Shown here piece by piece: positions 37,630 to 49,012 of a stretch of DNA of 64,000 bases. Source of the DNA: Icerya purchasi (taxonomy: Eukaryota; Arthropoda; Insecta; Hemiptera; Monophlebidae). The stretch is taken from positions 373,192,294 to 373,256,293 of the forward strand of contig CM077116.1 in the NCBI GenBank assembly GCA_039619475.1. Reading direction: 5' to 3'. Within the stretch, counting starts at the first letter, position 1. The number at the start of each line of letters is the position of its first letter. The notes under the pieces were generated by a model, which saw only the letters and a list, made by a program, of their open reading frames with translations, ran no database searches and was not told the DNA's origin. The position numbers and the translations under genes were made by a program.

Positions 37630-38899
37630 CCATTAGTATATTCCCTAGGAAATGGTGTATTTTTATTTAAAGGTCTCTATAATCTTAGATACCTTTCGTA
37701 GAAACGTAAACATCGGAATAACTGCTGGGGTAATTCTCAGTCCTTTTGAACATTCGTGATATCCTATGATACACCATTTATAGAATCCGATCGGTAATGA
37801 ATGTAGAGAGCACATTGGTAAGCTCTTTTCTATTTATATACCGAAATCGAACTTTCATTTCCTTCCAGTACTTTAACTGTAATTATTTCATTTTCATTTT
37901 TATTTCGGCTAAATTATAGCTCGTTTGCATAATTTTGCTATCATTTCTGGAAAATCTTGCACGTCAACAAGTGGCAGACTTTGAAGTGAACTCTTCCTTC
38001 TACTTCAAGTATGAATTTCTCTCCGTTCAAAGCTAGTTTTTTTTTTCACTATTTTTTTCCCCCTTCCAAAATGCAGTTAATTACCTTATCGCTTAAAAAG
38101 CAAACCATTTTACAGTAAAGCTCTCCATTTGGAAGAAGTATATCAGAGTTAAACCTGTATTTTTGACCAATCATGCCCCGTGTCCCGCCTCGACTACCCG
38201 AAAATGACTTTCTTTGCGGTGAATTGATTTCGCTGGCCGTATCAAAATGAGATAGTTGATTTTTTCTAACTATTTTCTCCGCATATCGCAACACCCACTA
38301 TCTGGAATGAGCGCGTCGTAACAAACCGCGAAGATATACCGAAAAGTCTTCTAAAAAAATCAGTAATATAGCTCTACTAGTTTTGGTCATAACAACTCAG
38401 GTTTTCTTTTCGGTCTCTTTCGTTTTTCTATTAATGCGTATTCGTCGAGCAACAGAGATGGAAGAATTTATGAAATAAAAAGTAGATAGGTTGAAATTGC
38501 GATAGAAAACTAAAACGAGTAAGGTGACAGTCGAAAGATTTAAATTTACCTGAGCAGCAGCTGTGAAATAACTTTTAACTCAGAGAGAACACAACTCGAA
38601 GTCGAATAGAAGCCAACTTGATATTCGAAATGTATGTAAAAGAAACGAAAATATATCAATCCAATTCGAAATGACAATATGTAAAATTCGTAACAGGACT
38701 GGGAATATTTTCGACAGGTATGGACGCAACAGGAAAAACAATTGGGAATACTGTAAAAGAATGGAAAAGAGGAAAATGCGTAAGAATGAACTGATGACAA
38801 AGCTCATCATCGCGCTGGAAAATCTAAAATGTGATGATCATCGAGATTACAATTCGTAAATGAAATAGTAGAATCACTGAGTGTGGTTCTACGAAAAGT
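37630..38899. other. no supported gene
   Basis: Short overlapping frames on both strands at 38546-38860 have no motif. A T-run lies at 38038-38046. Confidence 0.5.
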
Positions 38900-39231
38900 C
38901 TATGCGATTCGCCCAAGTTTCCGCACACTAGAGCATTATGCCAAGTCGGGGAACAAGGGAACAAATCCTGAACATTCGACAAATTATAGAAATTCAACTT
39001 AAAACATACATATGTTTCATAGACTTCGCTAAGGCGTTCGATTTTCTATAATATGAAACAAATTACGGCAAATATTGAAAAGAACCGGAATATCAGAGCA
39101 TCTGATAGAGATCATTATCAACTTTTATAAAAATAGCATAAGTACTGTTAAGGTTAATAACATCAAGTCGCAACTTTTTAAAATCGGATCAGGAGTTAGA
39201 CAGGGGTGTATTCCATCTCCGATATTATTTA

Positions 39232-39283
<52 letters not shown>

Positions 39284-40140
39284 CGAATACGTAATGCAGG
39301 AAATACTCGAGAACTGTAAAGGAGGAATAACAATAGCAGGATATAAGATCAATAACCTCCGATACACAGACCATATATAGTACTGATAGCATAAATTAAC
39401 GGAATTTATAAATAAGTTGAAAATCATAAGCGGAAAGTATTGAAAGTGAATCAGGCAAAAACAAAGATAATGATAGTAGACAGAGCCTCGAGGAATCAAT
39501 CGTAAACGAAAGAAATTGAATTTATTTATCTTGGGATCTCTGATTACAAACACAGGAGGATGTGAAAAAAAAAAATCCGCAGACGCATTGCAATGGTGAG
39601 TGCAACAACGAAACTAAAAAAAAAAAATATGAAAGGATTCAATGAAGAACACCAAGTTAAAATTAGTGAACACACTTCCCCATTGCGAAATATGCATTAG
39701 AACCTTGAACCATTAAAAAAAAAAAATGCAATTAAATGCCTTTTGAGATGGCAGTATACAGGAAAATGCTGCGGATAGTGTGGACGGCACACCGAACCAA
39801 CAAAGCAATTCTAGAGGAGCTGAAGATAGAAACCAGCCTTCTGCAGGAAATAAATCGGAATATGATCAGATACTTCGGTCACATAGCCAGCAACGTAAAT
39901 TCCATCGAAAGAAACCTTATACGGAGTAAGGTGCAAGGAAAACATCCCAGAGCAAAGATGCCCACTACGATGGGCTGATCAAGAAATACACTAACTGTGT
40001 ACAAGTTGCCAGAAGCATTCCATGAAGCAATGGATCGAAATAAATGGAAGGAAACGGTAAAAGGAACAGGATACCACCACGTCCTTACGTAGGACAATGG
40101 TCTTGATGTTGATGATGATGATGAGAGCACTTCGAACGTA
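38900..40140 (+). pseudogene. RTE-like LINE, reverse transcriptase to 3' end
   Basis: The remnant starts inside the reverse transcriptase. GTREQILNIRQII (about 38950-38990) leads to motif A, ICFIDFAKAFDF (about 39010-39045), with the catalytic Asp kept. The open frame 39075-39380 holds GVRQGCIPSPILFN (motif B), a (TA)n expansion, SEYVMQEILENCKGGITIAG and NNLRYTDHI, where the family has YADD, so the catalytic pair is lost. After a broken stretch, 39736-39978 encodes MLRIVWTAHRTNKAILEELK and IRYFGHIASN. The element ends near a GATGATGATGATGA run at about 40110-40128. It has many stops and frameshifts. It resembles the family of the minus-strand LINE at 56780-59420; the clade (RTE, R4 or a relative) is unresolved. 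Confidence 0.78.
39233..39282. repeat. (TA)n microsatellite inside reverse transcriptase
   Basis: About 25 TA units in the middle of the LINE frame, encoding alternating Ile/Tyr between LFN and SEYVM. The frame stays open on both sides. Confidence 0.95.
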
Positions 40141-41214
40141 AGAAGATAGACGGTTGAAGTACAAAAGCAGAAACGATCGCACGGCTGAAGTCACTAGGAA
40201 GGAGATGGCGAAAAACCCGCTGGCGTACACGTCAAGAAGTAACAATGATCGATGTGAACCCGATAATCAGTTCGATATGGGCAGAAAATAAAGGCATGCG
40301 GTAGGAAAAAGGAATTTTGCTCATGTTGGTTAAGCAGTGTTGTTAGCTGTAAATTAAGAAGATAGAAAAAAATTATACTCGCGCTGGGTTAATATGCACA
40401 GTTGGCGAGCCCAAAAAAGGTCGCTGCATTAAAAACTATATTCCTCTTATTCCTGTTTCCATATTTATTTATTTTTTTTACCGAGAGCGGAAAAATTAAT
40501 TACTACGAGGAATATTCCTCTTCACACGGTTTTCGGAAATTCTCTGAGTTCGTAAACACCGGCCGTTTCGTGCGATATAGACGTGGGAACGAAGTACGTT
40601 TGAGACTTTGCGTAAATGTGAAAAATATTTTACGTCTATGGAAGTAACGTAACGCGAACGCGTTAACGCATTCGGTTCAATTTATGCGATTTGACGATTC
40701 CCGCGAGACCGCACCGAAGTCGTTCTTCGCCAACGCCATTGTTGTATTTTACATCTAGCACAGTCCTTTATATCTTAGAAAAAAACCTTTTGGCTCTATT
40801 CCGCTCTCTCTCTCTCTCTCTGGTAAAATCTAATTGCCTAAAATCGGCTCGACTGAAGTTGTCTAAAATCCGCCTAAAATCGTTTTACCTTTCTATCTCC
40901 GATCCGTAGTGACGTCTCTTTTTCTTCTTCTTCCAAAGCTGAACAACTTTATCGATTCCAGATAGTTATCATTCATTATTGTCCCTTTGACGAACTGTAT
41001 TCTACACACACTTGGAAATTGTCGAAGTTCTATTTCGCTAAAGTTTTGCTTTGGTGTTGTACGGCGAGATCACCACATATAAGGGTTTTGGTAATGTGAT
41101 TACAATGGAGAAAAGGTGTCTGAAATTCAAATATTATCGTACAGGGAAATAAGCGCGCTATTGGATACGCAGAAACACACGTCTTTCGCGGATATAAATA
41201 TACACACCCCCATT
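40141..41214. other. no supported gene
   Basis: The short plus frame at 40402-40647 has a hydrophobic start but no recognisable domain. A (CT)n tract lies at 40801-40821. Confidence 0.5.
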
Positions 41215-41392
41215 CCTATATATTCTTTATAAGTTATTTCTAATTTCGAGCGCGACAATTATGGGCACTAACCCGTCGCAAGGGAAATTTTACGAAAGTT
41301 TCATAGTGCCGCAACGGCATATCACAGGTCCTACCTGAAAGAAATCGACACTGCCTAACCAACTAGGCCACGATAGCTGGGGCTACCTAATT
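41215..41392 (-). repeat. probable tRNA-related SINE fragment
   Basis: The minus strand has GTGGCCTAGTTGGTTAGGC (about 41371-41353), an excellent RNA polymerase III A box (TRGCNNAGYNGG). A matching B box is not evident at the expected distance. The body (TGCCGTTGCGGCACTATGAA and onward) differs from the SINE at 58871-59268, so it would be a second family. The 3' boundary is approximate. Confidence 0.5.
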
Positions 41393-41896
41393 TATATCAA
41401 AACATTATATTTTCGCTTGATATTTTCACATTGCAATATTGTTCTCGCTCGAGATGTTTTCAGACTGACAGCTTATCCCGCTCTTTTTTTTAAAATTAAT
41501 TCCATTTTATTCTCTAGTTCGCAACTACAATAATTTAACAACGGTGTGGTTAAGCGACTTGTAAAAGAAGAAAAAAAAAAACGCCGGGACGCGAAGAACT
41601 AAAATAAAATAAAGATCCGAATAGAAGTTGTTTTTGGGAAATACTTAATTCAAAAATGCAGGGGCCACTTTAGACAAACTGGTTGACGAGAATAATATGT
41701 ATAGAAGTAGAAACAATTCATAAAAAAAAAAAAAAAAAAAAAAAAAAACTATATAGTGACTACTGGACAAAAAAGATACGGATACAAAGAAAAGAGCTCT
41801 TTATCCTAATGAACAGACGCTGAGATCAAATAAAAGAAGACCACCAACCGGTTGTTCTCAACTAGTTTTGTTTCATCTTGTCCAACGGTTATCATT

Positions 41897-42266
41897 TTTT
41901 TTTTTTTTTTTTTTTAACCCCCCTTGGGTTTGCTGGCAAAGAGCATTAGCCCAGCAAAAAGGAGATACATGGAATAGAATAGAAATTATATTTTTATTCT
42001 GTCGACAATGGAATCAAGGAACACCCCTAGGACAGGAACAACAGAGATAGTAGGTAGAGAAAGAACATAAGAGGCGTTGAAAGGAGCAGGAAGACCAAGC
42101 TTTAAAAGATGATAATAAAGTAACTCACGCTCGCGCGATAAACCAGAGCACTCGAAGAGCACGTGATTCGCATCGCAAACATACTGGGAACCTTCAGGAT
42201 CCAATGGACAAAAAGGAGATGCAGCCAAAGAGAAGCGATTTAGAGAAGAAGGAAGGAGACTATGCG
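41897..42266 (-). pseudogene. 5'-truncated LINE stub with 13-bp target duplication
   Basis: AACGGTTATCATT occurs at 41884-41896 and again at 42267-42279, perfectly matching and flanking the insert. On the minus strand the 370-bp insert encodes only the C-terminus of ORF2: SLNRFSLAASPFCPL, VCDANHVLFECSGLSRERE (the C...H....C motif of I/R1/Jockey-type LINEs), and an end of GVFLDSIVDRIKI with a stop at about 41986-41988. A short 3' UTR and a poly-A (T-run at 41897-41917 on the plus strand) follow. The open frame is still intact from the insertion point to the stop, so this insertion is young. It is unrelated in sequence to the LINE at 34076-34750. Confidence 0.9.
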
Positions 42267-42713
42267 AACGGTTATCATTAGTGTATAGCCACTTCAAACC
42301 TTTTACGACAAACGAAAATCCAGAAATTTTGCCATAGTCAGCCGATAAAACTAGGAAGGTGAAGATTCATGTACGATGCAAGTAAAGGTGAATCGATGTT
42401 AAATGTGTACTCGATTGATCGTTCCTAATTTCGAATATTATTTTATCGTTAATTTCGAACGTAAAACGCCTGCTTTGTGTATACTCCATCACCAATCGTG
42501 AATTTCCAACGTAAGAAAGGAATTTAAAAAAAAGTATATAGACCGCAATAGAAACCTTTTTAGTGACTGGAATCAAGCTTACTGATTGAAAAAAAAACTG
42601 TTACTGCACTCGGTTAAAATAAAAAATAAAATAAAAAAAGCGATGTAATATAAAAGTAATAATTAAAACTGACTAGAAACAAGATTTATTAAATTATTAA
42701 TTGAAATTAACAC

Positions 42714-42755
42714 ACCCACATGTTTCGGAGACAACTGCTCCGCGTAATCATGGTG
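42714..42755 (-). other. hammerhead-like motif in Penelope terminal region (B)
   Basis: The minus strand reads ATGATTACGCGGAG, loop CAGTTGT, CTCCGAAACATGTGGGT. It has a perfect 5-bp stem II (CGGAG/CTCCG) followed by AAAC, with two substitutions relative to CUGAUGA. Its position after the Penelope endonuclease supports the reading. Confidence 0.4.
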
Positions 42756-42837
42756 AAATATACACTGAATTTTAAAAATTGTCACAACAAATAATTATTT
42801 TTTTAACACATAATTAAACAATTATATATAATTTTTA

Positions 42838-42877
42838 TCCCCGACGCGTTTCGAAGCTAGCACTTCATGTTCACGAG
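42838..42877 (-). other. hammerhead-like motif in Penelope terminal region (A)
   Basis: The minus strand reads GTGAACATGAAG, a loop, CTTCGAAACGCGTCGGGG. Stem II (GAAG/CTTC), GAAAC and a downstream GTC are present, but the CUGAUGA core is changed (AACATGA). The same layout occurs at 6110-6145. Self-cleavage is unlikely. Confidence 0.4.
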
Positions 42878-44005
42878 AGTAATTGTAAAGATAAATAATG
42901 AAGACGATGACTACATTTAAATTAAACTGATAAAGGTCGATATTAAAAATCGATTATTGAATAAATATTAAATGTATAAAAATTTATAACTATAAAATAT
43001 CAAAATGACTAATAAAATTTAACGAGGTAAAAAGGTAAAATTTAAAATGAAAAATGAAAATTTCAAATTTCAAAAATTTAAAATATAAAAAAATTAATGT
43101 CAAAAATAAATTAAATCATAAGTAGGATGAAATTATGTAATATGGTCGTCTATATAGTAATAATATGTACATAAGGAAATGAACTGTATTAAAATATCAT
43201 TTAGAGGTTAAATAATGTGTTATCTATATTTGGGAAATTATGGTTTATATAGTTATTTGTGAATTTATTAATATAATAATTTTCAGCAAAATTTAGTATG
43301 TCATGATCGTTTATGTATATTAAAATTTCTAAGTCTATTTCGATGTTATATGTTACTTTATGTTTATTAATGATAATGTGTTCAACTATTGTTGATTTAT
43401 CTATATGTTCGTATTTTATGACGTATACATATATGTTCTTTGTATCTTATTTTGAAATTTCTTCTAGTTTGTCCTATACCTGTATATTTTTTGACATGTA
43501 TTGCAAGTTATTTTATAAATTCCGGCTTGGTTAAATTTATTATTATTGTTATTGTTGTTATAAAAAAAACAGTATCGATGTTTAGGGAAGAACAGAAAAA
43601 CTATTTAAAACGATTGATATCTAAAATCGGCGCAATCGTCGGACGAAAGTAATAATATTTCTGTCAAATTAATAAAACAGAAGTAGACCACTGTATTCAT
43701 ACAAATATCATTACAGCCCAGCTAATGAAATATACAAACACAATATTATTATTTATTAACCTATTACTGAACATAATTCTAGTATAAGCATAGTCATTGT
43801 TATCAGCTTAACCATTAATCATTAATGTTGCGATTACAGTTTATAAATATCATCATTAGTACTCTAACCATTGTAATTTATTTTACTTACTTTTATTTTT
43901 GCTATAATTTTAGTTCTACATTAGTAAGCAATTTTCCTTTATGTTCCTTCCAGGTATAGGGGTTTGGGGTATGAGTGAGATTAAAATTATTTGTATATCT
44001 TATAG

Positions 44006-44279
44006 TTGTTATGTTAGCTTAATTTTTATTATATTGCAAAATAAACGCTGTAACTCAATATCAGAAATTGTAAACCCAGGCCAATCAGCGTTTTCTAAAG
44101 TATAAATAACTTTTTTTCGATGGTGTAAAAACAAAAATTGGTCCGGATCTATATAAGATTACTATCGCTAATCGCGCTACCTCAGCGCATAAGCGTATTT
44201 ATATATTTAAATTTAAGATCTGATTTATTTAATATTTGTATCAATAAACTTTATTTGAAACTTGATTTGAAATTTTTCA
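44006..44279 (+). repeat. LTR-like sequence (TATA box, poly-A signal, CA end)
   Basis: The stretch could be a long terminal repeat: TGTT start at 44006, CTATATAAG at 44150, AATAAA at 44243 and a TTTTTCA end at 44279. A CCTGGTAGCGAAGCTGG block a few bases on could be a degenerate primer-binding site. No second LTR or gag/pol was found, so it would be a solo LTR plus a scrap. The same CAG edge could instead be a splice acceptor. Confidence 0.3.
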
Positions 44280-44804
44280 GGTCCTGGTAGCGAAGCTGGC
44301 AACGAAATTAAAGTGAATATTTCTCTTTTTATTGTTATACTGTCGATTAACTGGATCGCACGCTTTGTTGTTTCAAACTAACGAACTTTGTTACGTGTGA
44401 GTATAAGCCTTATTTATATAACTCGTATTTGAAATTATTAGATATATTTTTTTAGTCTAATTAGTCAACTTGAAAGCACGATCGCGAGACGCCTGCACAA
44501 AAAGTAATTAAACCGAACAAACTGTGATAAAATTAGAGAAAATATTTTGTCATATGCACTTTAGACGAAAAGTGGGAAAATCTTCATGGTGTAAATGGAA
44601 TTTTTTACAGACTTCCGAACAAAATTTAAATCGTCAGAATTCACCATCGCCGACTGTATAATATTTTCCCACTCTATCGACTGTCATTAACGAAAATATT
44701 AATGCATCCAGAAATGATAGTCAGTTCTAAATGTAATCGTGCTTATTCACGACCCCCAACGCCCTGTCAAACGTATCTTACTTTATATATATATATATAT
44801 ATAT

Positions 44805-45080
44805 AACTCGGTCATTTTGGCCTCGCAAGAGGCTATGCCCCTTGACCTCTCTTGTTTTCATTTGTCTTTTTCTCTTCTATACTTTGTATAAAGTTATCAA
44901 AATTTACAACGTAATTCTTACTGGAATCAACACAAAACAAATAATATAATCACAAAAATCCTATCCTAACATTTAACTTTCATTATATAAAATTAAAACA
45001 TTTTTTCGTTACATATTTCGTTACATAAAATTGTGACATTTTTTCTAATGGGGATAGCCTAAGAACTAAGTTGTAATTAA
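44805..45080 (+). repeat. (TA)n-bounded interspersed repeat, copy 2
   Basis: Begins ACTCGGTCATTTTGGCCTCG directly after (TA)n and ends AAGTTGTAATTAA directly before (TA)n. It contains the hairpin-like GCCTCGCAAGAGGC and the shared CTATACTTTGTATAAA block. It aligns over its whole length with 2953-3257 and with the reverse of 45990-46264. Confidence 0.85.
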
Positions 45081-45462
45081 TATATATATATATATATAGG
45101 GTAAAATTCAAGGAAGTTGATAGATTAAGTGAAATTACGTAAGATTACTTTCCGTTTCGTTGAAAGTCATTAAACAGATACGACACAATATTTGTGGCCA
45201 CGTGTTGATGAATAATAACCAAAAAACCATTAAAGTTCGTATTTCATAATTCGTTGTAGTTTAGTTCATTCGCTTTCGCAATTAAACACATTACAACTGG
45301 ATAGCATAGAAGTGAGTGTTAACATACACTTCGAATATTTTTGGTTTCTAGTGATCACTAATTCATTTTGATAAATATGTCGTCCTTTAATGATTACAAA
45401 CGATTTTATTTTTATTGAAAACTTTACGTCATTAAAGTGAGTCGACGTATTCATATCAGATA

Positions 45463-45598
45463 TTAATTACCACGTAATTCTTAGGCCACCCCCATTAGAA
45501 AAAATGTCCCAATTTTATGTAACGTTTGTTATATTTTAATTTTTACCGACTTTATATATATTAATTACAACGTAATTCTTATACCATCCCCCACTAGA
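45463..45598 (-). repeat. two nested fragments of the (TA)n-bounded repeat
   Basis: TTAATTACCACGTAATTCTT (45463 on) and TTAATTACAACGTAATTCTT (45561 on) are both the reverse complement of the right end of the repeat. The first continues for about 75 bp and the second for about 38 bp, ending in (TA)n. Confidence 0.7.
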
Positions 45599-45608
45599 AT
45601 ATATATAT

Positions 45609-45926
45609 CATAGGCGTACCGAGGGAGAGGGGATTTGGGGGTTCAAACCCCTCCGGAAATGGATTTTTACGTTGCTGTATTGTCACTTTACGCCCTTAAG
45701 ATGTCTTAGTACCAGGCATTCTAACAGTACAACTAACTATGGATTAGTCTAAATTACTCTCAAAATGAAAACGAACAGAAGTAATCCTAATCCTTACGCA
45801 TTTAGAACTATTGTACAAGAGATTATTAATAAAACATAATTACTAAGTAAAATCCTTTTTTCTGTCAAATGTTTTTTTTTTAAATGAATCGACCCCTCCC
45901 GAAAAACTGTCCTGGATACGCCTATG
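45609..45926. mobile_element. hAT-like MITE inserted in (TA)n
   Basis: The 318-bp element begins CATAGGCGTACCGAGG and its far end in reverse is CATAGGCGTATCCAGG. ATATATAT lies on both sides, which fits an 8-bp hAT duplication but is also simply the host microsatellite. Inside both ends are C/G-run blocks (GGGGTTCAAACCCC; CGACCCCTCCCG). No coding capacity. Confidence 0.72.
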
Positions 45927-45936
45927 ATATATATCT

Positions 45937-45940
<4 letters not shown>

Positions 45941-45974
<34 letters not shown>

Positions 45975-45989
45975 ATATATGTATAGATA
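45941..45989. repeat. (TA)n tract
   Basis: TA repeats with a GTGTATATATGTATAG interruption, separating the hAT-like MITE from copy 3 of the (TA)n-bounded repeat. Confidence 0.9.
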
Positions 45990-46264
45990 TTAATCACAAC
46001 GTAATTATTAGGTCAGCCCTTATTAGATTTTGTAACAAAAAATGTCACAATTTTATGTAACGAAAAAATGTCCTAATTTGATGTAATGAAAGTTAAATCT
46101 TAGGATAGGATTTTTGTGATTATGTTATTATATTCATATTGACCGATTTAGAATTACTTTGTAAATTCTGATCATTTTATACAAAGTATAGAAGAGAAAG
46201 AGACATAAATGTAAACAAGAGGGCTCAAGGAGCACAACCCCTTACGAGGGCAACAAGGCCGAGT
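45990..46264 (-). repeat. (TA)n-bounded interspersed repeat, copy 3
   Basis: Opposite orientation to copies 1 and 2. It starts TTAATCACAACGTAATTATT and ends GCCGAGT directly before (TA)n at 46265-46282. It contains the reverse of every block shared by the other copies, including TTTATACAAAGTATAG and GATAGGATTTTTGTG. Confidence 0.85.
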
Positions 46265-46282
46265 TATATATATATATATATA

Positions 46283-48473
46283 ATTTAAAGGTGTTTAAGT
46301 GAATTCGAAAATAAAAGTTCGTTCCGTATTTTGTCATTTTTGATAAAAAGCAAATAATTTTAATCGGAGCTGCGTAGAAATTTTAGAAATTTTAATTTTT
46401 TTATATTTACATCATTAGAATGCGAAAACGTGTAACAGAGGAATGTACTTAAACACTCGCTTCTACACTTAATAATTAAACAATATAAAATTAACGTAAT
46501 GACTGGGCTGTATTATTAATTACTTCTTCGTTTATTGCTTAATCTTCTGTGTGTATAATCAACAAAGCGAAATTAACTGATTTCACTAAAGTTCGGTAAT
46601 TTCGTTTTTTGGAGCTTAAAAATGAATGTTCAGCAATTACTACCGTCGTAAGAAGAGCAGTGGAAATTCCTAAAAACTTACGAATATTCGAATAATTATG
46701 TAGTAATTACAGCTATATATTAAATGCGTCTGTAAAGGTCTCTTAATTGAACCGCTGAATTTTTAATGTGCAGCTTTCGAAGCTTTATTTTTGAACTTTA
46801 TCTTTGCATTTTTCGCGCAAAACATTTCTATCTCGTAATAAGGAGGAAACTAGAAAGAACTTGTAATTATATTTCCTAACGTTTTATTAAAATTATAACG
46901 AGCACGTTGGAAAGCTGATGTTTTTTCACATTTTATACTTTTGACTATGGTACGGTTAACTCACATACGTTTACTAATATTATAATATACGATATGCCGT
47001 AATTATTCGATACAGTTGTAATTTAACCGTTTGCAAATAGTTAAAAGTGTTTTGTAGGGAATAACTTTTTTCACGTTTTGTTCACCGGTCTTAGTTGAAA
47101 TATTGCGAAAACGTATTCTCTCTACATCGCATTTCCCGATTACGTTCACCTAACACACAGTGTAACCGAAGCTGTTTTTTCTTTGTTTCAGAAACGTCGA
47201 AATAACCCAACGTTCTAAACTAAAATGTTGAAGCAGATCTTAAACACTGCCTAGCCAATTCTTTTCGGGAGCATAACGCACCAACTTCTTTCAAGATAAT
47301 CATCACGAAGCTGAGTTAAAATAAAAGAAGATATTCGGTTCGAATTACATAAGATAACGTGCGACTTAGCAAATGCGTTTTTTTTGTTTTTATTTTTAAA
47401 TTTGTAAAGTTAAACGCTCGGTCGATTATATTTTTCTCTTCCCGAAAGTTACCGAAATACTAAAAATAAATTATCCGCGTGTATAATATTATGATAACTC
47501 GTCGTCGCATTAGTAAACTTTCACTTTTTAAGGTTTATCGTTCGATAAAAAATATATCACCGGTCGCCTCTTTATTAATTAACCCTGATTTTCGTTTAGT
47601 GCGTTGCGAGTAGCCCATCTTCATCGACTTCACGATACTTGAATTTGTTCTTCACGTTTCAATACTTGTTTAAAGACTTGCTTTTTTTTTTTTTTTCGCA
47701 TTTCATATAAATGCTAATTTTTAACGATATGAAACATGATGAGCGTTCCACTTATATTCCAAATTAGGAGTAGGAGATGAGATTAAACATGTTTATATTT
47801 AACTGCGAAGGAGGAAAAAGGAAAAAGCTATTGTTCGGCATTGTTTTCGATTTTTTGCTTTTTCTTTTTTTTTCTACATTTTGGAATACCATATTTTTAA
47901 TGTTTCCTTTTTCACCGATACATCCCTCTTAAAAAATATGCTCGAAATTTTACACCAGCGTTGGCGCGTTTTTTTAAATTACCTAATTCAAACTAACGTT
48001 TAGAGACATTAAAATAACGTATTCCGGTTTTAAATTTTTTCGTTTATCACATTCGAAATTTTCACTCTCCTTCAATAATTTTTGCACATGACAATCCGAT
48101 TTTAAACATTTTACATAAATTCTTTATTAATACATCGACATTTTATATGGTCCTTGCAGTAGACTTTCTTATATGGAAACACATTAAATAAAAAAAATAA
48201 AAAAAAATGTGAATAAACAAATAAAAAATAAATAATTCAAAATCTCTCCGCTAAAAATAAGGAAGAAAAAAAAGAACTTTTAAACCGAAGGAATAATTTG
48301 TAAATGAAGGATTTGGTTACAAAATATTAACTCTCATATGCTTATATGTACGTTGTATATAGATAGTGGTCGGTGTCAGAAATTATCATCGAGGAAGGAT
48401 CTCCCATTTTGAATTTTCTGTATTCATATTCAATTCGATCTTTAATATTTTTTGCTCTTCATTGTGGTAAATA
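46283..48473. other. no supported gene
   Basis: AT-rich with a T-run at 47682-47697. No open frame or repeat was recognised. Confidence 0.55.
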
Positions 48474-48890
48474 CAAGGGGTAAACCGCTTAGGAAGTTTG
48501 GTGTACAACATGTAGCAATTCCAGGAATTCTAGAAATTCTGGAACAAGTCTTGAAATTATGAGAAAATTCTCTGTGAACTTGAGCTCTTAATTTCACTTA
48601 TTATAAAGGAGGAAACCGCTGTAGAATTGTGAAGATAATAAGAATTACTGGGAAATATTAGGAAACAGTGGATAATTGATTGATTATTGGTTATGTTCAA
48701 AAAAAAATAAATAACTCGATCCATTCATATTACCATGCATACTCTATCAAAGACAAGGGGCAAATTCAAGGGGTAAACCGCTGAGGAAGTTTCACATGTA
48801 GGAATTCCCAGCAATTCTAGAGAAATTCCACAAGAATTCCAGGAAGTGGTGTACAAAATTTACATAGGCGGTTTGCCCTTTGGGTAAATA
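48474..48890. repeat. possible MITE with AAGGGGTAAACCGC repeats
   Basis: CAAGGGGTAAACCGCT.AGGAAG occurs forward at 48474 and 48767, and AGGCGGTTTGCCCTTT (the reverse form) at about 48867-48882, giving inverted ends about 410 bp apart. Between them are several GGAATTCTAGAAATTC-type palindromic blocks. No coding capacity; family unknown. Confidence 0.5.
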
Positions 48891-48959
48891 TTAATTATCA
48901 TTAATTTCGCGTTAATAAAATATATCCCCGATGTTCACGTGAATCAGCATTTACGTATA

Positions 48960-48963
48960 TGTA

Positions 48964-49009
<46 letters not shown>

Positions 49010-49012
49010 ATA
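48960..49012. repeat. (TA)n tract, left flank of mariner
   Basis: About 20 TA units then TGTGTGTGTA, directly against the left end of the Tc1/mariner copy. Confidence 0.9.

Larger units (their letters stand above)
42690..43545 (-). pseudogene. Penelope-like element, GIY-YIG endonuclease end and terminal region
   Basis: On the minus strand, 43530 down to 43201 encodes the C-terminal endonuclease of a Penelope-like retroelement. NQAGIYKITCNTC (GIY half-site and CxxC), then after a frameshift YTGIGQTRRNFKIRYKEH (the YIG half-site in altered form), then STIVEHIIINKH, and NFAENYYINKF, where the conserved catalytic Glu (codon 43282-43284) lies. A stop is at 43201-43203. This order (GIY, YIGQT.R.F..R..EH, late Glu) is diagnostic of the GIY-YIG domain that Penelope-like elements place after the reverse transcriptase, which is missing here. 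Downstream to about 42690 lies AT-rich terminal DNA with two hammerhead-like motifs. Confidence 0.78.

Noticed and set aside
39125..39553. 142-codon minus-strand frame
   Set aside because: It lies antisense to the RTE-like reverse transcriptase and includes the (TA)n tract, so it is a shadow.
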